This document shows, one piece after another, positions 8,552-17,707 of a stretch of DNA of 64,000 nt. The DNA is from an uncultured Methanocorpusculum sp. Its GTDB lineage: Archaea > Halobacteriota > Methanomicrobia > Methanomicrobiales > Methanocorpusculaceae. Position 1 is the stretch's first letter, and the number at the start of each line of letters is the position of its first letter. The translations under genes and the position numbers were made by a program. The notes below the pieces were generated by a model. The model saw only the letters and a program-made list of their open reading frames with translations, was not told where the DNA came from and searched no databases. Where the stretch lies: positions 124,001 to 188,000 of the forward strand of contig NZ_OY764081.1 of assembly GCF_963667985.1 (NCBI RefSeq), in the 5' to 3' direction.

Positions 8552-10675
8552 CTATTTCCTACCCTGGAACCCGGATAAGGCATCAAGCAGAGCAGGAATA
8601 TCATAATAGTCATATGCCGCCATCTCCAGTCGAAGATCATCCGGGAAAAGCTCGCCGAATTTCCAGGTAGATGCCGGAAGGCGGGGGAGCTCCTCTGCAA
8701 GAGAGAGAACAGACATCCTGCCTAACTCTTCAAGGATGCCGGCGACAGATTCACCCGCATTCGGCGATTCCCAGTCGAAGATCCGGATCGCAAACTGTGT
8801 ATAACGAACGGCATGCTTCCCGTCAAGCCGGTTTTTCAGGAGATGAGCGAGGGTCTGATTTGTCCGCGTGCCGAGAAATGTGGATACAACGACCGAGTAT
8901 CCGTTCAGTTCCAGCTCGGTGCGAAGATGGATGGTCCCGGGTGAAAAATCATCGGGAAGCATCCGGATAAGATCCTCTACAATCGTTTTTTGCTCGGGAG
9001 GGAGAGGGAGGGAGGGAGTGCCTCTCTGCAGAACGGCAGCAACCGACTGACAGACAAGAGGACTTGCATAACTCCCTCCATCCCCGCCGCTCCAGAACGG
9101 ACGCTTTACATCTCCTCTAGAGAACGCCGGTTCGATGAGGACACGTTTATGCGCATCATCGCGGTGAAGCAGACGCCAGGTTTTTCCGGTGAAAGAAAAG
9201 GTCTTTCCCGGATCCCCCGCCACAAACCGGGGATCGAGGGTCCCAACCACCGTTCCGTCCGGCAGAACCGCAAGAAAACCTCCTGCATCGCGGATAACGG
9301 AGATGAGAGCGAGCCAGTTGGACCGCCCAAGCTCCATCTCGGCTTTTGTTCCGGCAATATAGAGATCACCGGAACAGGTCAGATAATTTTCCGCGACGAG
9401 ATACTCCAGAACTGCAGAAAAATGAGCGACGGAGAGATCCTTGAACGGCGTCAATGCTTGAAGTGAATCAATGATGCTTCGAAGACTCATTCCCGTTCTG
9501 CCTTTCATAAGCAAAAACAGCTGCTGGACGAGGACGTGATACGGACGGAATGGGGCTTTCAGCAACTCGACCGAATGATGCATCGCGGCCTCGATCACCG
9601 AAACGGCGATAAGAAGATCGCAGGGCTTCGAAACGATAAAAATCATTTTTGCAGGACTTCCCCGCCGGCCGGTACGCCCAAGTCTCTGCAAAAACGAAGA
9701 GACAGAGCGGGGAGGACCGTACTGAACGACAAGATCGAGTTCCCCGAGATCGACGCCAAGTTCCATCGTGCTCGTACAAATAACACACGTTCCGCCGGCC
9801 TGTTCGAATGAAAGCTCAGCTGCCTCGCGATCCTGCGGCGAAACCGATGAATGATGAAGAAACACCGAGGGAAGTTCGTCGTGTAACGGAATGACCAGCT
9901 TCTCGGCCAGACTCCTGCTTTCGGTAAAAACAAGGGCTTTTTTTCCGGAAACGGATCCTGCGATAGCCCGGACCTGACCGGCAAACTCAGGTTCCACTAC
10001 AAACGTAAACTGTTTTTTCGAGGGAGGGGAGGGAATTGAGACAAGGCATTTTTTTCGGTTTGGTCCGGAGAACCAGTCGAGAAGTTCCACGGGATTTCCG
10101 ACCGTCGCCGAGAGGCCGATTCGAATCATCCGCTTTTTTCCAAGAAACTCCATACGATCCATCAGACAGCGAAGATGAACGCCGCGGTCCGACTCCATAA
10201 ATGCATGGATCTCGTCAACGATAATGTATCTGACTTCTTTAAACGCGTCCCTGGTCCGTGAGTCACTCAAGAGGACCTCGAGTGATTCCGGGGTGGTCAA
10301 AAGGAGATCGGCATGTTCGGATCCTGTAAAATCAAACCGGTCCCGATCGGACACATCACCGTGCTGAACTGCAGCGTTAAGTCCGGTCCGGGCGCAAAGG
10401 AAAAGAATTCGGTCCAGCTGATCGTTAATGAGAGCTTTGAGGGGAGAGATATAGATTGCAGACAGATGGTTTGACGGATTCTTTAAAATCCCGTCAAGAA
10501 CCGGGAAAAAAGCCGACTCGGTCTTACCGCCTGCTGTTGGGGCAAGGACCAGCGTATCGGCCCCGCCGCTTACCGAGAGGTAGGTTTCCTCCTGAACCGG
10601 ACGAAGATCATCCCAGCCAAGACCGGTGAGAAGCAACTCCTGCAGAGTTGGATGAAGAGAGGTAAACACACTCAT
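8552..10675 (-). CDS. Lhr-type superfamily 2 DNA/RNA helicase
   Basis: ATP-dependent helicase of the Lhr-core kind, acting in DNA repair or RNA handling. RecA-like domain 1 has motif I APTAGGKTESA, TTPESLEVLL, Walker B DEIH and SAT. Domain 2 has CTSTMELGVDLG and the motif VI block QRLGRTGRRG. After residue 370 come winged-helix and Lhr-core-like domains with the characteristic AVLPDGTVVGTLDPRFV strand. At 707 residues it is shorter than typical 850-900-residue archaeal Lhr, with a trimmed C-terminus. Its start overlaps the thioredoxin-family gene by four bases. Confidence 0.93.
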   Translation of the reverse strand: MSVFTSLHPTLQELLLTGLGWDDLRPVQEETYLSVSGGADTLVLAPTAGGKTESAFFPVLDGILKNPSNHLSAIYISPLKALINDQLDRILFLCARTGLNAAVQHGDVSDRDRFDFTGSEHADLLLTTPESLEVLLSDSRTRDAFKEVRYIIVDEIHAFMESDRGVHLRCLMDRMEFLGKKRMIRIGLSATVGNPVELLDWFSGPNRKKCLVSIPSPPSKKQFTFVVEPEFAGQVRAIAGSVSGKKALVFTESRSLAEKLVIPLHDELPSVFLHHSSVSPQDREAAELSFEQAGGTCVICTSTMELGVDLGELDLVVQYGPPRSVSSFLQRLGRTGRRGSPAKMIFIVSKPCDLLIAVSVIEAAMHHSVELLKAPFRPYHVLVQQLFLLMKGRTGMSLRSIIDSLQALTPFKDLSVAHFSAVLEYLVAENYLTCSGDLYIAGTKAEMELGRSNWLALISVIRDAGGFLAVLPDGTVVGTLDPRFVAGDPGKTFSFTGKTWRLLHRDDAHKRVLIEPAFSRGDVKRPFWSGGDGGSYASPLVCQSVAAVLQRGTPSLPLPPEQKTIVEDLIRMLPDDFSPGTIHLRTELELNGYSVVVSTFLGTRTNQTLAHLLKNRLDGKHAVRYTQFAIRIFDWESPNAGESVAGILEELGRMSVLSLAEELPRLPASTWKFGELFPDDLRLEMAAYDYYDIPALLDALSGFQGRK

Positions 10676-11034
10676 GCGCGAAACACAGCGTTGAGATCAT
10701 TTCGGAACTCTTCTTTCGACAGAGCGCCGGTGCGTATTTTTACAACGGTCCCGTTTTTGATAAACATAAGTGTTGGTACGGCGCGTATGCGAAGTTCGGC
10801 TGCAATATGACTGTTTTCTTCGGTGTTACATGTACAAAACTGAACTTCCGGATATTCAAGCGAGACATCCGAGAAAATCTGAGCGAAAAAACGACAGGAT
10901 CCGCACCAATCAGTCAAAAAATCAATCACAAGAGCAGGGATCTGCATTGTGAAGGTGTTGAAGTTCGCTTCGGTCAGCGTAAGTATAGGTAATGCCTCCG
11001 TCGGCGGTGCAGGCAAATCGCTATTATTCGTCAT
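10672..11034 (-). CDS. Thioredoxin-family protein
   Basis: A 120-residue redox protein with active site WCGSC (Cys-Gly-Ser-Cys), the preceding strand ALVIDFLTD, and the cis-proline loop IRAVPTLMFIKNG. The CGSC pair differs from the usual CGPC and may change its redox potential. I choose the ATG at 11034 because an upstream in-frame ATG at 11127 adds 31 residues that look non-conserved and run over a promoter-like region. It reads into the helicase gene with a four-base overlap, so the two are probably co-transcribed. Confidence 0.9.
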   Translation of the reverse strand: MTNNSDLPAPPTEALPILTLTEANFNTFTMQIPALVIDFLTDWCGSCRFFAQIFSDVSLEYPEVQFCTCNTEENSHIAAELRIRAVPTLMFIKNGTVVKIRTGALSKEEFRNDLNAVFRA

Positions 11035-11111
11035 ATCCTGATCAAAGATAGGTGATGATCCCTTATCACCATATTGGATCTCATTTACAAATCTATTTAT
11101 GTAACACTTGC

Positions 11112-11122
11112 GTATATTATAC
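11112..11122 (+). promoter_or_regulatory. TATA box for initiator tRNA
   Basis: GTATATTATAC lies 32 bases before the mature 5' end of the tRNA, the expected place for an archaeal TATA box with a short tRNA leader. Confidence 0.6.
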
Positions 11123-11153
11123 GGCACACGAAGAAGGTGTGAAGCTTTTTGGA

Positions 11154-11228
11154 AGCGAGGTGGGGTAGTCAGGAAATCCCGACGGGCTCATAACCCGTAG
11201 ACCGATGGTTCAAATCCATCCCTCGCTA
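11154..11228 (+). tRNA. Initiator tRNA-Met (anticodon CAT)
   Basis: A 75-base cloverleaf. Acceptor AGCGAGG pairs with CCTCGCT, with discriminator A. Loop CTCATAA gives anticodon CAT. The A1-U72 end pair and the GGG/CCC pairs of the anticodon stem mark it as the initiator rather than elongator methionine tRNA. CCA is not encoded. Confidence 0.95.
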
Positions 11229-11304
11229 TGATTTTACGTTACTTTTTTTTACCGCAGATACTGCATCTCCACGTAACAAAAAAAAGAAAATGAAAATGGA
11301 TTGG

Positions 11305-12027
11305 TCAGCGGATCTTTGAAAGGACCCAGGCCGTTCCTTCAGGCGATTTGAAGAGCGGCACATCTTCATCGATGACGGCAATGGTTCGTTCCACCAAGAC
11401 CTTTTCATCCTTTATGGGATTATACCCGTCACGCATCACGACATCACGGTAGATGCAGATCCCGCGCCTTTCCCATGCCGGCGTCAACGCGAGGTTCACA
11501 CCACGCGAAAATGCGAACTCATGCAGCGCGGCGGCATTCATCCCATCCAGTTGTTTCTGCGCATTCGTTGGTGAAACCCCCTCATCTGAGAGGAGTTTTT
11601 GAGCATAGCCGTTCATATGATTTCTCCACGCTTCTGCCTGCCGCCATGAAAGATAAGCGGGAAACAGTCCATCTTCCATCGGAATGACCCGGGCATCAAA
11701 CGCCAGCGGCTCGGATGCTCCTGCATACAATGTAAACGCCGAGGCGGCAAAAGCTGCCGAAACGGACGCCAGCTTTTCCACACGGCAGTCGAAAACCGGA
11801 GCCGGCACATAGAGACTGATCTCATCGGAAAACGTGTAGGCAAACGAGGGAGAGAGACCGCTGTCGGTCACGAGAGCCCGGGCCGTTTTCACCATTGCAT
11901 CGGAAAAGACCTTGTCGTAGGGCTTTTTGTACCTGTCTTTGGAAAAACGATGGAAGGATCGGCCGTCAAGCCGCAGGACAAAAGGGACGGTTGTGGAAAG
12001 ACCGGCAAAAATCTCACGATCTTTCAT
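11305..12027 (-). CDS. thg1: tRNA(His) guanylyltransferase / Thg1-like protein
   Basis: Adds nucleotides in the 3'-to-5' direction to tRNA 5' ends. Archaeal members mainly repair truncated tRNAs by templated addition. The palm-domain motifs are visible: FVLRLDGRSFHRF with the first metal-binding Asp, and FAYTFSDEISL with the second Asp. The HINNLYN-type motif of eukaryotic Thg1 is not apparent, as expected for an archaeal Thg1-like protein. The length of 240 residues is normal. It follows the initiator tRNA gene on the opposite strand. Confidence 0.94.
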   Translation of the reverse strand: MKDREIFAGLSTTVPFVLRLDGRSFHRFSKDRYKKPYDKVFSDAMVKTARALVTDSGLSPSFAYTFSDEISLYVPAPVFDCRVEKLASVSAAFAASAFTLYAGASEPLAFDARVIPMEDGLFPAYLSWRQAEAWRNHMNGYAQKLLSDEGVSPTNAQKQLDGMNAAALHEFAFSRGVNLALTPAWERRGICIYRDVVMRDGYNPIKDEKVLVERTIAVIDEDVPLFKSPEGTAWVLSKIR

Positions 12028-12036
12028 AATAGAGTA

Positions 12037-12309
12037 TTATTCCCCGAATAAGGGTTCGCCGGCAACCTTGAAGGCCCCGGGGATGTGCCGGACTATGATG
12101 ATGTCGCCAACTTCTTTAACGATCCGGTAGGGGATGATGACTCCCAGATAATTCTTCGTGTCGATAACATCTTTATTCACGTTTGATAGAGCGAGGCCGC
12201 TGATTTTTTTATTGGTAACGTCCAAGACCACATCCTCCACCTTGCCGAGGAATACTGCTTTATCGGAATAGACACTCATCCCGAAAAGTTCTGATATCTG
12301 CCACTTCAT
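12037..12309 (-). CDS. PRC-barrel domain protein
   Basis: A 90-residue small beta-barrel. The opening ISELFGMSVYSDKAVFLGKVEDVVLD and the closing PYRIVKEVGDIIIV match archaeal single-domain PRC-barrel proteins. These are often linked to RNA metabolism or cell division (CdpB-like), but the role here is unknown. It lies nine bases before thg1 on the same strand and is probably co-transcribed with it. Confidence 0.85.
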   Translation of the reverse strand: MKWQISELFGMSVYSDKAVFLGKVEDVVLDVTNKKISGLALSNVNKDVIDTKNYLGVIIPYRIVKEVGDIIIVRHIPGAFKVAGEPLFGE

Positions 12310-12411
12310 AGTATTGAATGATATCTGCGTTCCAGCATAAGTAATTTCCTATTTCCGGACAATATACCTAAGATATATTCAACTCATCTGAAAACCAAAT
12401 ACTACAATATC

Positions 12412-12867
12412 ATGGAATATTTCCAGGTCAGAACCTATACTTCAGCAGATTATGAAGCTCTTTGCCGATTGGATGAACCGCTTTTCGAGGGAATGGGAGG
12501 GCATGTCCTCTTTCGCCACATTGAAGAGCTCTTCCCGAATCTGTTTTTTGTAGCAGAAAACACACAGACGCATGAGATCATAGGGTATATTCTTGGAGGT
12601 ATCCATTTCAATGATCCAAAAACAGGGAAACTGATCAGGATCGGCGTGAAAAGCGACTGCCAGAGAATGGATGTGGGCGGGCGGCTCGTATCCGCGCTTT
12701 TTACCGAGATGAAAAATCAGGGAGTGAAGAAAGTACATTTAACGGTGGCCGATACGAATACCGCCGCAATATCGTTCTATCTGAAAAAGGGTTTTCAGAT
12801 CAAAAGAAGAGACGACAAATACTTTTACCCGAATGCTTCAAGGCTCATTCTGGAAAAAGAGCTTTAA
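12412..12867 (+). CDS. GNAT-family N-acetyltransferase
   Basis: A 151-residue acetyltransferase with the acetyl-CoA site IRIGVKSDCQRMDVGGRLVSAL (relative of the R/Q-x-x-G-x-G/A loop) and the C-terminal NTAAISFYLKKGFQIKRR block typical of RimI-like enzymes that acetylate protein N-termini or small substrates. The target is unknown. It converges on, and overlaps by four bases, the radical SAM gene on the other strand. Confidence 0.88.
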   Translation: MEYFQVRTYTSADYEALCRLDEPLFEGMGGHVLFRHIEELFPNLFFVAENTQTHEIIGYILGGIHFNDPKTGKLIRIGVKSDCQRMDVGGRLVSALFTEMKNQGVKKVHLTVADTNTAAISFYLKKGFQIKRRDDKYFYPNASRLILEKEL

Positions 12868-14519
12868 AATTCCATCAGCGGCAGAAGAGGGGCGAGATCT
12901 TCTGACGTTATCACTTTTTTGAGATCATCGGGCCCAGAATACGGCATTCCCGCAACGACTTTCTGTGCAAGTTTTTTGGATACGCCGGGGATCCATTTGA
13001 GAGAGGAAGCCGGCAATGTGTTGATTTGGATTGGAACCGGAAGTGCGGTCAGACTTCTGGCACCGTACGACACGACGGCGGTATTCAAAAGAGTGCCGAG
13101 AGGAATCTGCATTGGGATTCCAACCAATACCGGATAGGTCCCCATCTGGCGGCCGAAAGAGACTTGCCCGGTTACTTCGATGAGAACACGGCGAAGAACC
13201 GTCCCGACCGGAAAGACCCGTTCGAGCATCGGAACATCGAACGTGCTTCTGACGTCGTCCTTGAACTGATGGAACAGTTTGTCGTGAGTTCCAAGAACAT
13301 TGTTTTCATACGCCTTCGTCCCTTCAAACGGCATGAGCTGACGGATATTCACCCGCCGGACGAGAAGACCGGCGGCGAGGATCTTATCCAGGAAGGCTTT
13401 GTTCAAAGCAAACGTTTCAGCCGTTTCGCCGGCAAGCCCGCCGATGAAGTTCAGACCTGGTAAAAGTTCCGGTATGCCGTTTCGACGCACGGCGCCGACT
13501 TCGTTCACGATCTCGATCGCCCGGAAGATCTGTTCCGGCGATCCTTTCAGATTATTTGCCTTGATCACCGCGGGATCGACCGACTCAACACCGAACGCAG
13601 CAATGTCTCCTTCGGTATGGCCCTCGACGATCGCAATAAGCGCCTCGCGGGAAGCTTCTTCATGGCGGGCGATCGTCCCGGGATTCACGTTGTCGATATG
13701 CAGGGTCAAAAGATCGGGCGAAGCTTTGCGGATGCCGGAAAACAGTGCACGAAGTTTGTCTGGTTCGGGTTTTGGATACTCGGCGCCCGATGTTCCAAAC
13801 GCAAGAAGGTCAGGCTGACGGCCAAGCCGGAAATGTCTGGCCCCTGCTTTTGAAAGAGCAGAAACCTCGGATACGACCCCTTCGATACTCCGCATCCTCG
13901 GCATTCCATAAAATGGCTCCGTGCAGAACGAGCAGCCGCCCGAAATACAGCGGAAACACCCTTTAGCCGTCTCAAGTTCGCACATCACATGCGGATAGAA
14001 TGGATGCAGGCGGATTATCTCAGCGCCAAGAACCGCCCACCGCTCGTAATCAGGATAGGACAGAACGCCGTCAGGTTCGCCTCCGGAAAGATACGCATCC
14101 AGCGCCACTGACAGCTCGCCGGTAAGCATCGCCGTCCAGCCGGATACTGCTTCTTTTACCGCCCGGGCGCCCCCCTGCGGTGAGTAGCCAAATCCGATCG
14201 GACCGCCCAGAAGCGACACGGTTTTTCCGCGAAGCGTAAAGCCGATCTGCTGAAGTTCGCTGAGCGTTGCCGGTGTTCCGGATAGATATTTTCCCGGAAC
14301 GGTGACTCCGGCGATCATCACGACAACAGGCGCTTCACGGAGTTTTGGAACGGCGAGAGGATCTTTGCGCAACTCATCGATCGTCACATACCGGACGGAA
14401 TACCCATGCTCTTTTAAAACACCGGCAACCGTCCGAATATAGGGTGAGATGTAGGGCGGGACCCCGAGGCATGCCGGCTCATCCACGTACCCGTCGATAA
14501 TTACCGCGTCAGACGTCAT
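12864..14519 (-). CDS. Radical SAM protein with C-terminal helix-hairpin-helix
   Basis: A 551-residue iron-sulfur enzyme. A B12-binding-like N-terminal region (ISPYIRTVAGVLKEHGYSVRYVTIDEL, then SLLGGPIGFGYSP) precedes the cluster motif GCFRCISGGCSFC near residue 190. The TIM-barrel continues through HIDNVNPGTI, FGVESVDPAVIKANNLKGS and FIGGLAGET. A TRAM-like segment follows and a helix-hairpin-helix ends the protein (LKWIPGVSKKLAQKVVAGMPY), suggesting that it binds nucleic acid. This layout is widespread in methanogens without a proven reaction. It abuts mptE, overlapping by 11 bases. Confidence 0.88.
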   Translation of the reverse strand: MTSDAVIIDGYVDEPACLGVPPYISPYIRTVAGVLKEHGYSVRYVTIDELRKDPLAVPKLREAPVVVMIAGVTVPGKYLSGTPATLSELQQIGFTLRGKTVSLLGGPIGFGYSPQGGARAVKEAVSGWTAMLTGELSVALDAYLSGGEPDGVLSYPDYERWAVLGAEIIRLHPFYPHVMCELETAKGCFRCISGGCSFCTEPFYGMPRMRSIEGVVSEVSALSKAGARHFRLGRQPDLLAFGTSGAEYPKPEPDKLRALFSGIRKASPDLLTLHIDNVNPGTIARHEEASREALIAIVEGHTEGDIAAFGVESVDPAVIKANNLKGSPEQIFRAIEIVNEVGAVRRNGIPELLPGLNFIGGLAGETAETFALNKAFLDKILAAGLLVRRVNIRQLMPFEGTKAYENNVLGTHDKLFHQFKDDVRSTFDVPMLERVFPVGTVLRRVLIEVTGQVSFGRQMGTYPVLVGIPMQIPLGTLLNTAVVSYGARSLTALPVPIQINTLPASSLKWIPGVSKKLAQKVVAGMPYSGPDDLKKVITSEDLAPLLPLMEF

Positions 14520-15138
14520 GCCCTGCCAGTTTGAGAAGTTTGCGGGCGATCATCAGTTTCCCATGTTTAACCGGATCCACATTTTTATCGTCAAGATCGA
14601 AACCAATTAGTTCCACGGAGTTTGCCCCGAACTCATGAGCTGCGAACACGCACCGGTCCCCGTCGGAAAAACCGCCGAAGTTATAGACGTTGGAAAGCGG
14701 CGTACTCTGCGTTGTTCCAACAATTGGACCGCGGACCTTCGGGACCCAGGAACGGACCTGCGGGATATTGTCCCCGTGAGCATGTAAAACCAGGATCGTT
14801 CCGGCATCGTTCATCGCCAGAAAATCATCATCCATGCCATCCATATCCGAAAGAACGATGTCGGGCCTGATCCCTTTCGAAAAAAGGACACTTGCAGCTG
14901 CATCTGCCGCGATCACGACTTTGCCTGTGAAATCGGTTTTTTTTATATCAGCGGGCAGGGACCGGGCGTTCCCGCAGACGATACAGTCTTTCCCGCGGAT
15001 CGTAGCCTCCAGAAGAGCGATGTCATCTCTTTTCAGAAGGGAAGATAGTATCTCGGCCGAACGCTCATCATCCTCACGCGAGAATCCGAAATACGCAAGG
15101 ATACGAACGTAATAGGGTTCCCAGTCTTCAGACCTCAT
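14509..15138 (-). CDS. mptE: 6-hydroxymethyl-7,8-dihydropterin pyrophosphokinase MptE
   Basis: Makes the diphosphate of 6-hydroxymethyl-dihydropterin for tetrahydromethanopterin synthesis, an essential C1 carrier in methanogenesis. The DUF115 core is visible: CIVCGNARSL, VIAADAAASVLFSKGIRPDIVLSDMDG, HAHGDN, and GFSDGDRCVFAAHEFGA followed by LIGFDLDD. I start at MRSEDWEP (15138). The eight extra upstream residues overlap the neighbouring gene and are not conserved in type. It is linked to the genes on both sides by short overlaps. Confidence 0.92.
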   Translation of the reverse strand: MRSEDWEPYYVRILAYFGFSREDDERSAEILSSLLKRDDIALLEATIRGKDCIVCGNARSLPADIKKTDFTGKVVIAADAAASVLFSKGIRPDIVLSDMDGMDDDFLAMNDAGTILVLHAHGDNIPQVRSWVPKVRGPIVGTTQSTPLSNVYNFGGFSDGDRCVFAAHEFGANSVELIGFDLDDKNVDPVKHGKLMIARKLLKLAGHDV

Positions 15139-16621
15139 CCCCTTCTCCATCGGAAATGCCAACGAGTTTCATGAAATTGGAGAGAATAGGGTCGATGACC
15201 ATGGAAAGGAGTTCCTCTTTATCTTTGACCAGGGAAAAAGCGTTCAGCGGAATGGAGAGGGCCGCCATTGTGGCATGACCTCCGGCAGATGCGCCGGGGA
15301 TCTTGGCAAAAGCTTCCTTCATCACATCGCCCACATGCAGACGGATATCCTTGTTTCTGGCTGAAAGAGTGATGTGCGTATCGGTGATCCCATACACCAT
15401 GGCCGTTGTGACCCCTTCAAGTGTCAGAAGCATATCTGCAGCCTGGGGGATGGCGTCCCTGTTTCTGACATACCCTACATTGGAAAAGAGACACCCCTGT
15501 CGTACCTCGCGGTTCATGATCGCAGTTCCTAAAACCTCGATCGTTTCCTGAGAGAGGGAAGGGGCCATGATAATTTCAAGGAGGGCACGGTCAGCATGCG
15601 GAAGAAGGAAGGCCGCGTTATAGAGGTCCTGGGACGAAATATTTCGCTGGAACTCATGCGTGTCCGCACGGATTCCGTAGAAAAGGGCGGTCGCCACTTT
15701 CGTATCTATCGGAAGATACAGTTCCTGGAGATACTGTGTCAGAATGGAGGCGGTCGCGCCGGCATCGGGCCTGGATTCAAGGAACTCGGGTTTATACTCG
15801 CGAACCACACCCTCGGCACTGTGATGATCGACGATGATATTGATCTTGGTACTTGGCGGAAGATCGTTGTTCATTCCCGGACCAACGCAGTCGACAAGGG
15901 CAAGATAATTGCACTCGGCAAGGATCTCTTTTGTGAGATGCTCCATCTTGATCTCGAGAAGGTTCACGAAGGCACGGTTTTCCTGATGACCGATGTTGCC
16001 TTCGTAGAGGATTCTGGTCGCAAGTTTGCCGTTCGAGGCATCGTTTGCGATCACGGATAATGCCATTGCACTGGAAATCGAGTCGGGATCCGGATTTTTG
16101 TGCGTGATGATGCCCAGTGTTCCCGACCATAACGAAAGAAGCGAATACAGTCTCTGCGCATTTCTGGATGCGATGAGATTCGTCATATGATTTACTGCAG
16201 ACTTGGCCACGACCTTCTGAGGATATAATACGACATCCGCTCCGTTGTCGGCTAACTGATCGGTTGAAAATAGGTCCACGGCACGGGCGATGATATTTGC
16301 ATTGGAGTATGCTTTTCTGATGTTCTGGACCGCGGACAGATTCGCGTCTTTGTCCGAGGAAAGAATAAAAACCACTTCGGGTTCGGGAAGCTTCAGGAGG
16401 ATCTGCGGATCGCTGATGTCCCCGACGGTTGCCTGGTGGCGGTGGTCACGGAGATCATCGATACGTTTCTCATCGGAATCAATGATCAGAATATTTTCAT
16501 TCGATTCGCTCAGCTCTTCAAGCACATTATACCCAAGACTTCCGCATCCCAGCATGAGATATTTTATCTGTTTATTTTTATTTTTCGGGGATACGGCCTG
16601 AGCCCCATCAGTCTCAACCAT
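15128..16621 (-). CDS. DHH-family phosphoesterase with N-terminal RCK/TrkA-N domain
   Basis: A 497-residue fusion. Residues 20-135 form a Rossmann RCK domain (YLMLGCGSLGYNVLEEL, then IIDSDEKRIDDL). From about residue 170 the DHH phosphoesterase core appears with ITHKNPDPDSISSAMAL (DHH motif I), LALVDC, and the motif III IIVDHHSAEG. The C-terminal DHHA1 part has GASAGGHATMAA. Such fusions are probably nucleotide-sensing hydrolases for cyclic dinucleotides or short oligonucleotides, but the substrate is not established. The gene is first in a run that continues into mptE and the radical SAM gene. Confidence 0.9.
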   Translation of the reverse strand: MVETDGAQAVSPKNKNKQIKYLMLGCGSLGYNVLEELSESNENILIIDSDEKRIDDLRDHRHQATVGDISDPQILLKLPEPEVVFILSSDKDANLSAVQNIRKAYSNANIIARAVDLFSTDQLADNGADVVLYPQKVVAKSAVNHMTNLIASRNAQRLYSLLSLWSGTLGIITHKNPDPDSISSAMALSVIANDASNGKLATRILYEGNIGHQENRAFVNLLEIKMEHLTKEILAECNYLALVDCVGPGMNNDLPPSTKINIIVDHHSAEGVVREYKPEFLESRPDAGATASILTQYLQELYLPIDTKVATALFYGIRADTHEFQRNISSQDLYNAAFLLPHADRALLEIIMAPSLSQETIEVLGTAIMNREVRQGCLFSNVGYVRNRDAIPQAADMLLTLEGVTTAMVYGITDTHITLSARNKDIRLHVGDVMKEAFAKIPGASAGGHATMAALSIPLNAFSLVKDKEELLSMVIDPILSNFMKLVGISDGEGDEV

Positions 16622-16695
16622 GAGTATCTTATTGGTATTGGTTGGATATTAAGGATATGGAGATTGGACGGGCGGAAAAATGACGGAAGAAAACC

Positions 16696-16703
16696 TATAA
16701 ATA
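16696..16703 (+). promoter_or_regulatory. TATA box for tRNA-Lys
   Basis: TATAAATA about 43 bases before the mature tRNA 5' end. It implies a 5' leader of roughly 20 bases removed by RNase P. Confidence 0.55.
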
Positions 16704-16745
16704 TTCCCATGACATATGTAATTAGGTCAAACGACACAGATAACG

Positions 16746-16819
16746 GGGCCTATAGCTTAGTCAGGAATAGCGACGGACTCTTAATCCGTAGGCCAGGGGT
16801 TCAAATCCCTTTAGGCCCG
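16746..16819 (+). tRNA. tRNA-Lys (anticodon CTT)
   Basis: A 74-base cloverleaf. Acceptor GGGCCTA pairs with TAGGCCC, discriminator G. The anticodon stem ACGGA/TCCGT encloses CTCTTAA with anticodon CTT. The T-arm is GGGGTTCAAATCCCT. A T-rich stretch after the gene probably ends transcription. CCA is not encoded. Confidence 0.95.
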
Positions 16820-16937
16820 CTTTGTTTTTTACGATTTTTTTAGTATTCAGATGATTTTGATACTGTATTTTCCATAATGAGCCGGTGATTTCCGGTATGA
16901 AAAATCAGTTCAAGAGGTCTGAAAAATATACGGGACC

Positions 16938-17330
16938 CTATTTCTTTTTAGGATCGTTCTTTCTTTTCGACATGGAGGGAAGATCAAGCATATATTTGCC
17001 GTCGTCCCCCATTCCTATGATTATATCCTGGGATTCTGCAAGCCGTTCGAGGTTCAGTTCATAGCTACCTTTGCTGACGATTCGAACACTCTCGACACGC
17101 TCTAAAATATCAGTCGGACGGGTAGCCGGACCCTGGTGTTTTACTTCGAGCACTTCCTGCTCGGTCTCCTCGGCGATTTTTTCGATAGACTTCTCTTCTA
17201 AAACATCCGCGTTTTTCACACGGTCACTTACGTAGAGGAATTTTTTTCCCCCGCAGCTCGGACATCCGCGAAGGATCTCGACCGATCCGTCACGGAACTC
17301 GCGTCCACATTTTGTACACTTGTGCGGCAT
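16938..17330 (-). CDS. Zinc-ribbon protein DUF2072 (OapC/ArvC-like)
   Basis: A 130-residue protein with an N-terminal zinc ribbon: two CxxC knuckles (CTKC and CPSC). A charged linker follows (LEEKSIEKIAEETEQEVLEV), then a C-terminal block SVRIVSKGSYELNLERLAES typical of the archaeal DUF2072 family. It is the last of three genes conserved side by side in archaea: Era-like GTPase, DUF2073, DUF2072. The trio probably acts as one complex; ribosome or membrane association has been proposed, but the function is not settled. Confidence 0.85.
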   Translation of the reverse strand: MPHKCTKCGREFRDGSVEILRGCPSCGGKKFLYVSDRVKNADVLEEKSIEKIAEETEQEVLEVKHQGPATRPTDILERVESVRIVSKGSYELNLERLAESQDIIIGMGDDGKYMLDLPSMSKRKNDPKKK

Positions 17331-17333
17331 GGA

Positions 17334-17702
17334 TTACTGTGCTGCTGAAGCCCAAGCAATAAGTCTGTCTTTTTCCCGGGAAAGCATTTTGAGCTGATCG
17401 ACCGGGCCGATGACCATCAGGCGCGGAGAATTGCTCTTCTTACCAAATACCTTCGTGAAGAAACCTTTGTCGCCTCCAACCGAAGGATATGTTTCGATCT
17501 CAATCCCGGAAAAACCGCCCGGGGTGATCTCCATCATGGTCGTCTCAAGAAGCTTACCCTGCTCCTCCGGGGTTAGACCCTGCTCGAGAACGACAACGCT
17601 GCCCTGACGAACATCGTCAAGAACCAGCCGTATTTTTTCATACGACGTCATCTTGGAAAGACGCTCGGCGGACAGCATATCAATCTGAACTCCCTGAATC
17701 AT
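17334..17702 (-). CDS. DUF2073 protein (OapB/ArvB-like)
   Basis: A 122-residue archaeal protein with the DUF2073 pattern: GVQIDMLSAERLSKMTSYEK, SVVVLEQGLTPEEQGKLLE, a glycine-rich loop GGFSGIEIETYP and LMVIGPVDQLKML. It has no membrane segment or signal. It sits between the Era-like GTPase (five bases upstream) and DUF2072 (three bases downstream) and is surely co-transcribed with both. Confidence 0.87.
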   Translation of the reverse strand: MIQGVQIDMLSAERLSKMTSYEKIRLVLDDVRQGSVVVLEQGLTPEEQGKLLETTMMEITPGGFSGIEIETYPSVGGDKGFFTKVFGKKSNSPRLMVIGPVDQLKMLSREKDRLIAWASAAQ

Positions 17703-17707
17703 TTACC

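Noticed and set aside
8278..8700. 140-codon minus-strand frame reaching into the Lhr gene
   Set aside because: Overlaps the helicase 3' end out of frame and has low-complexity composition.
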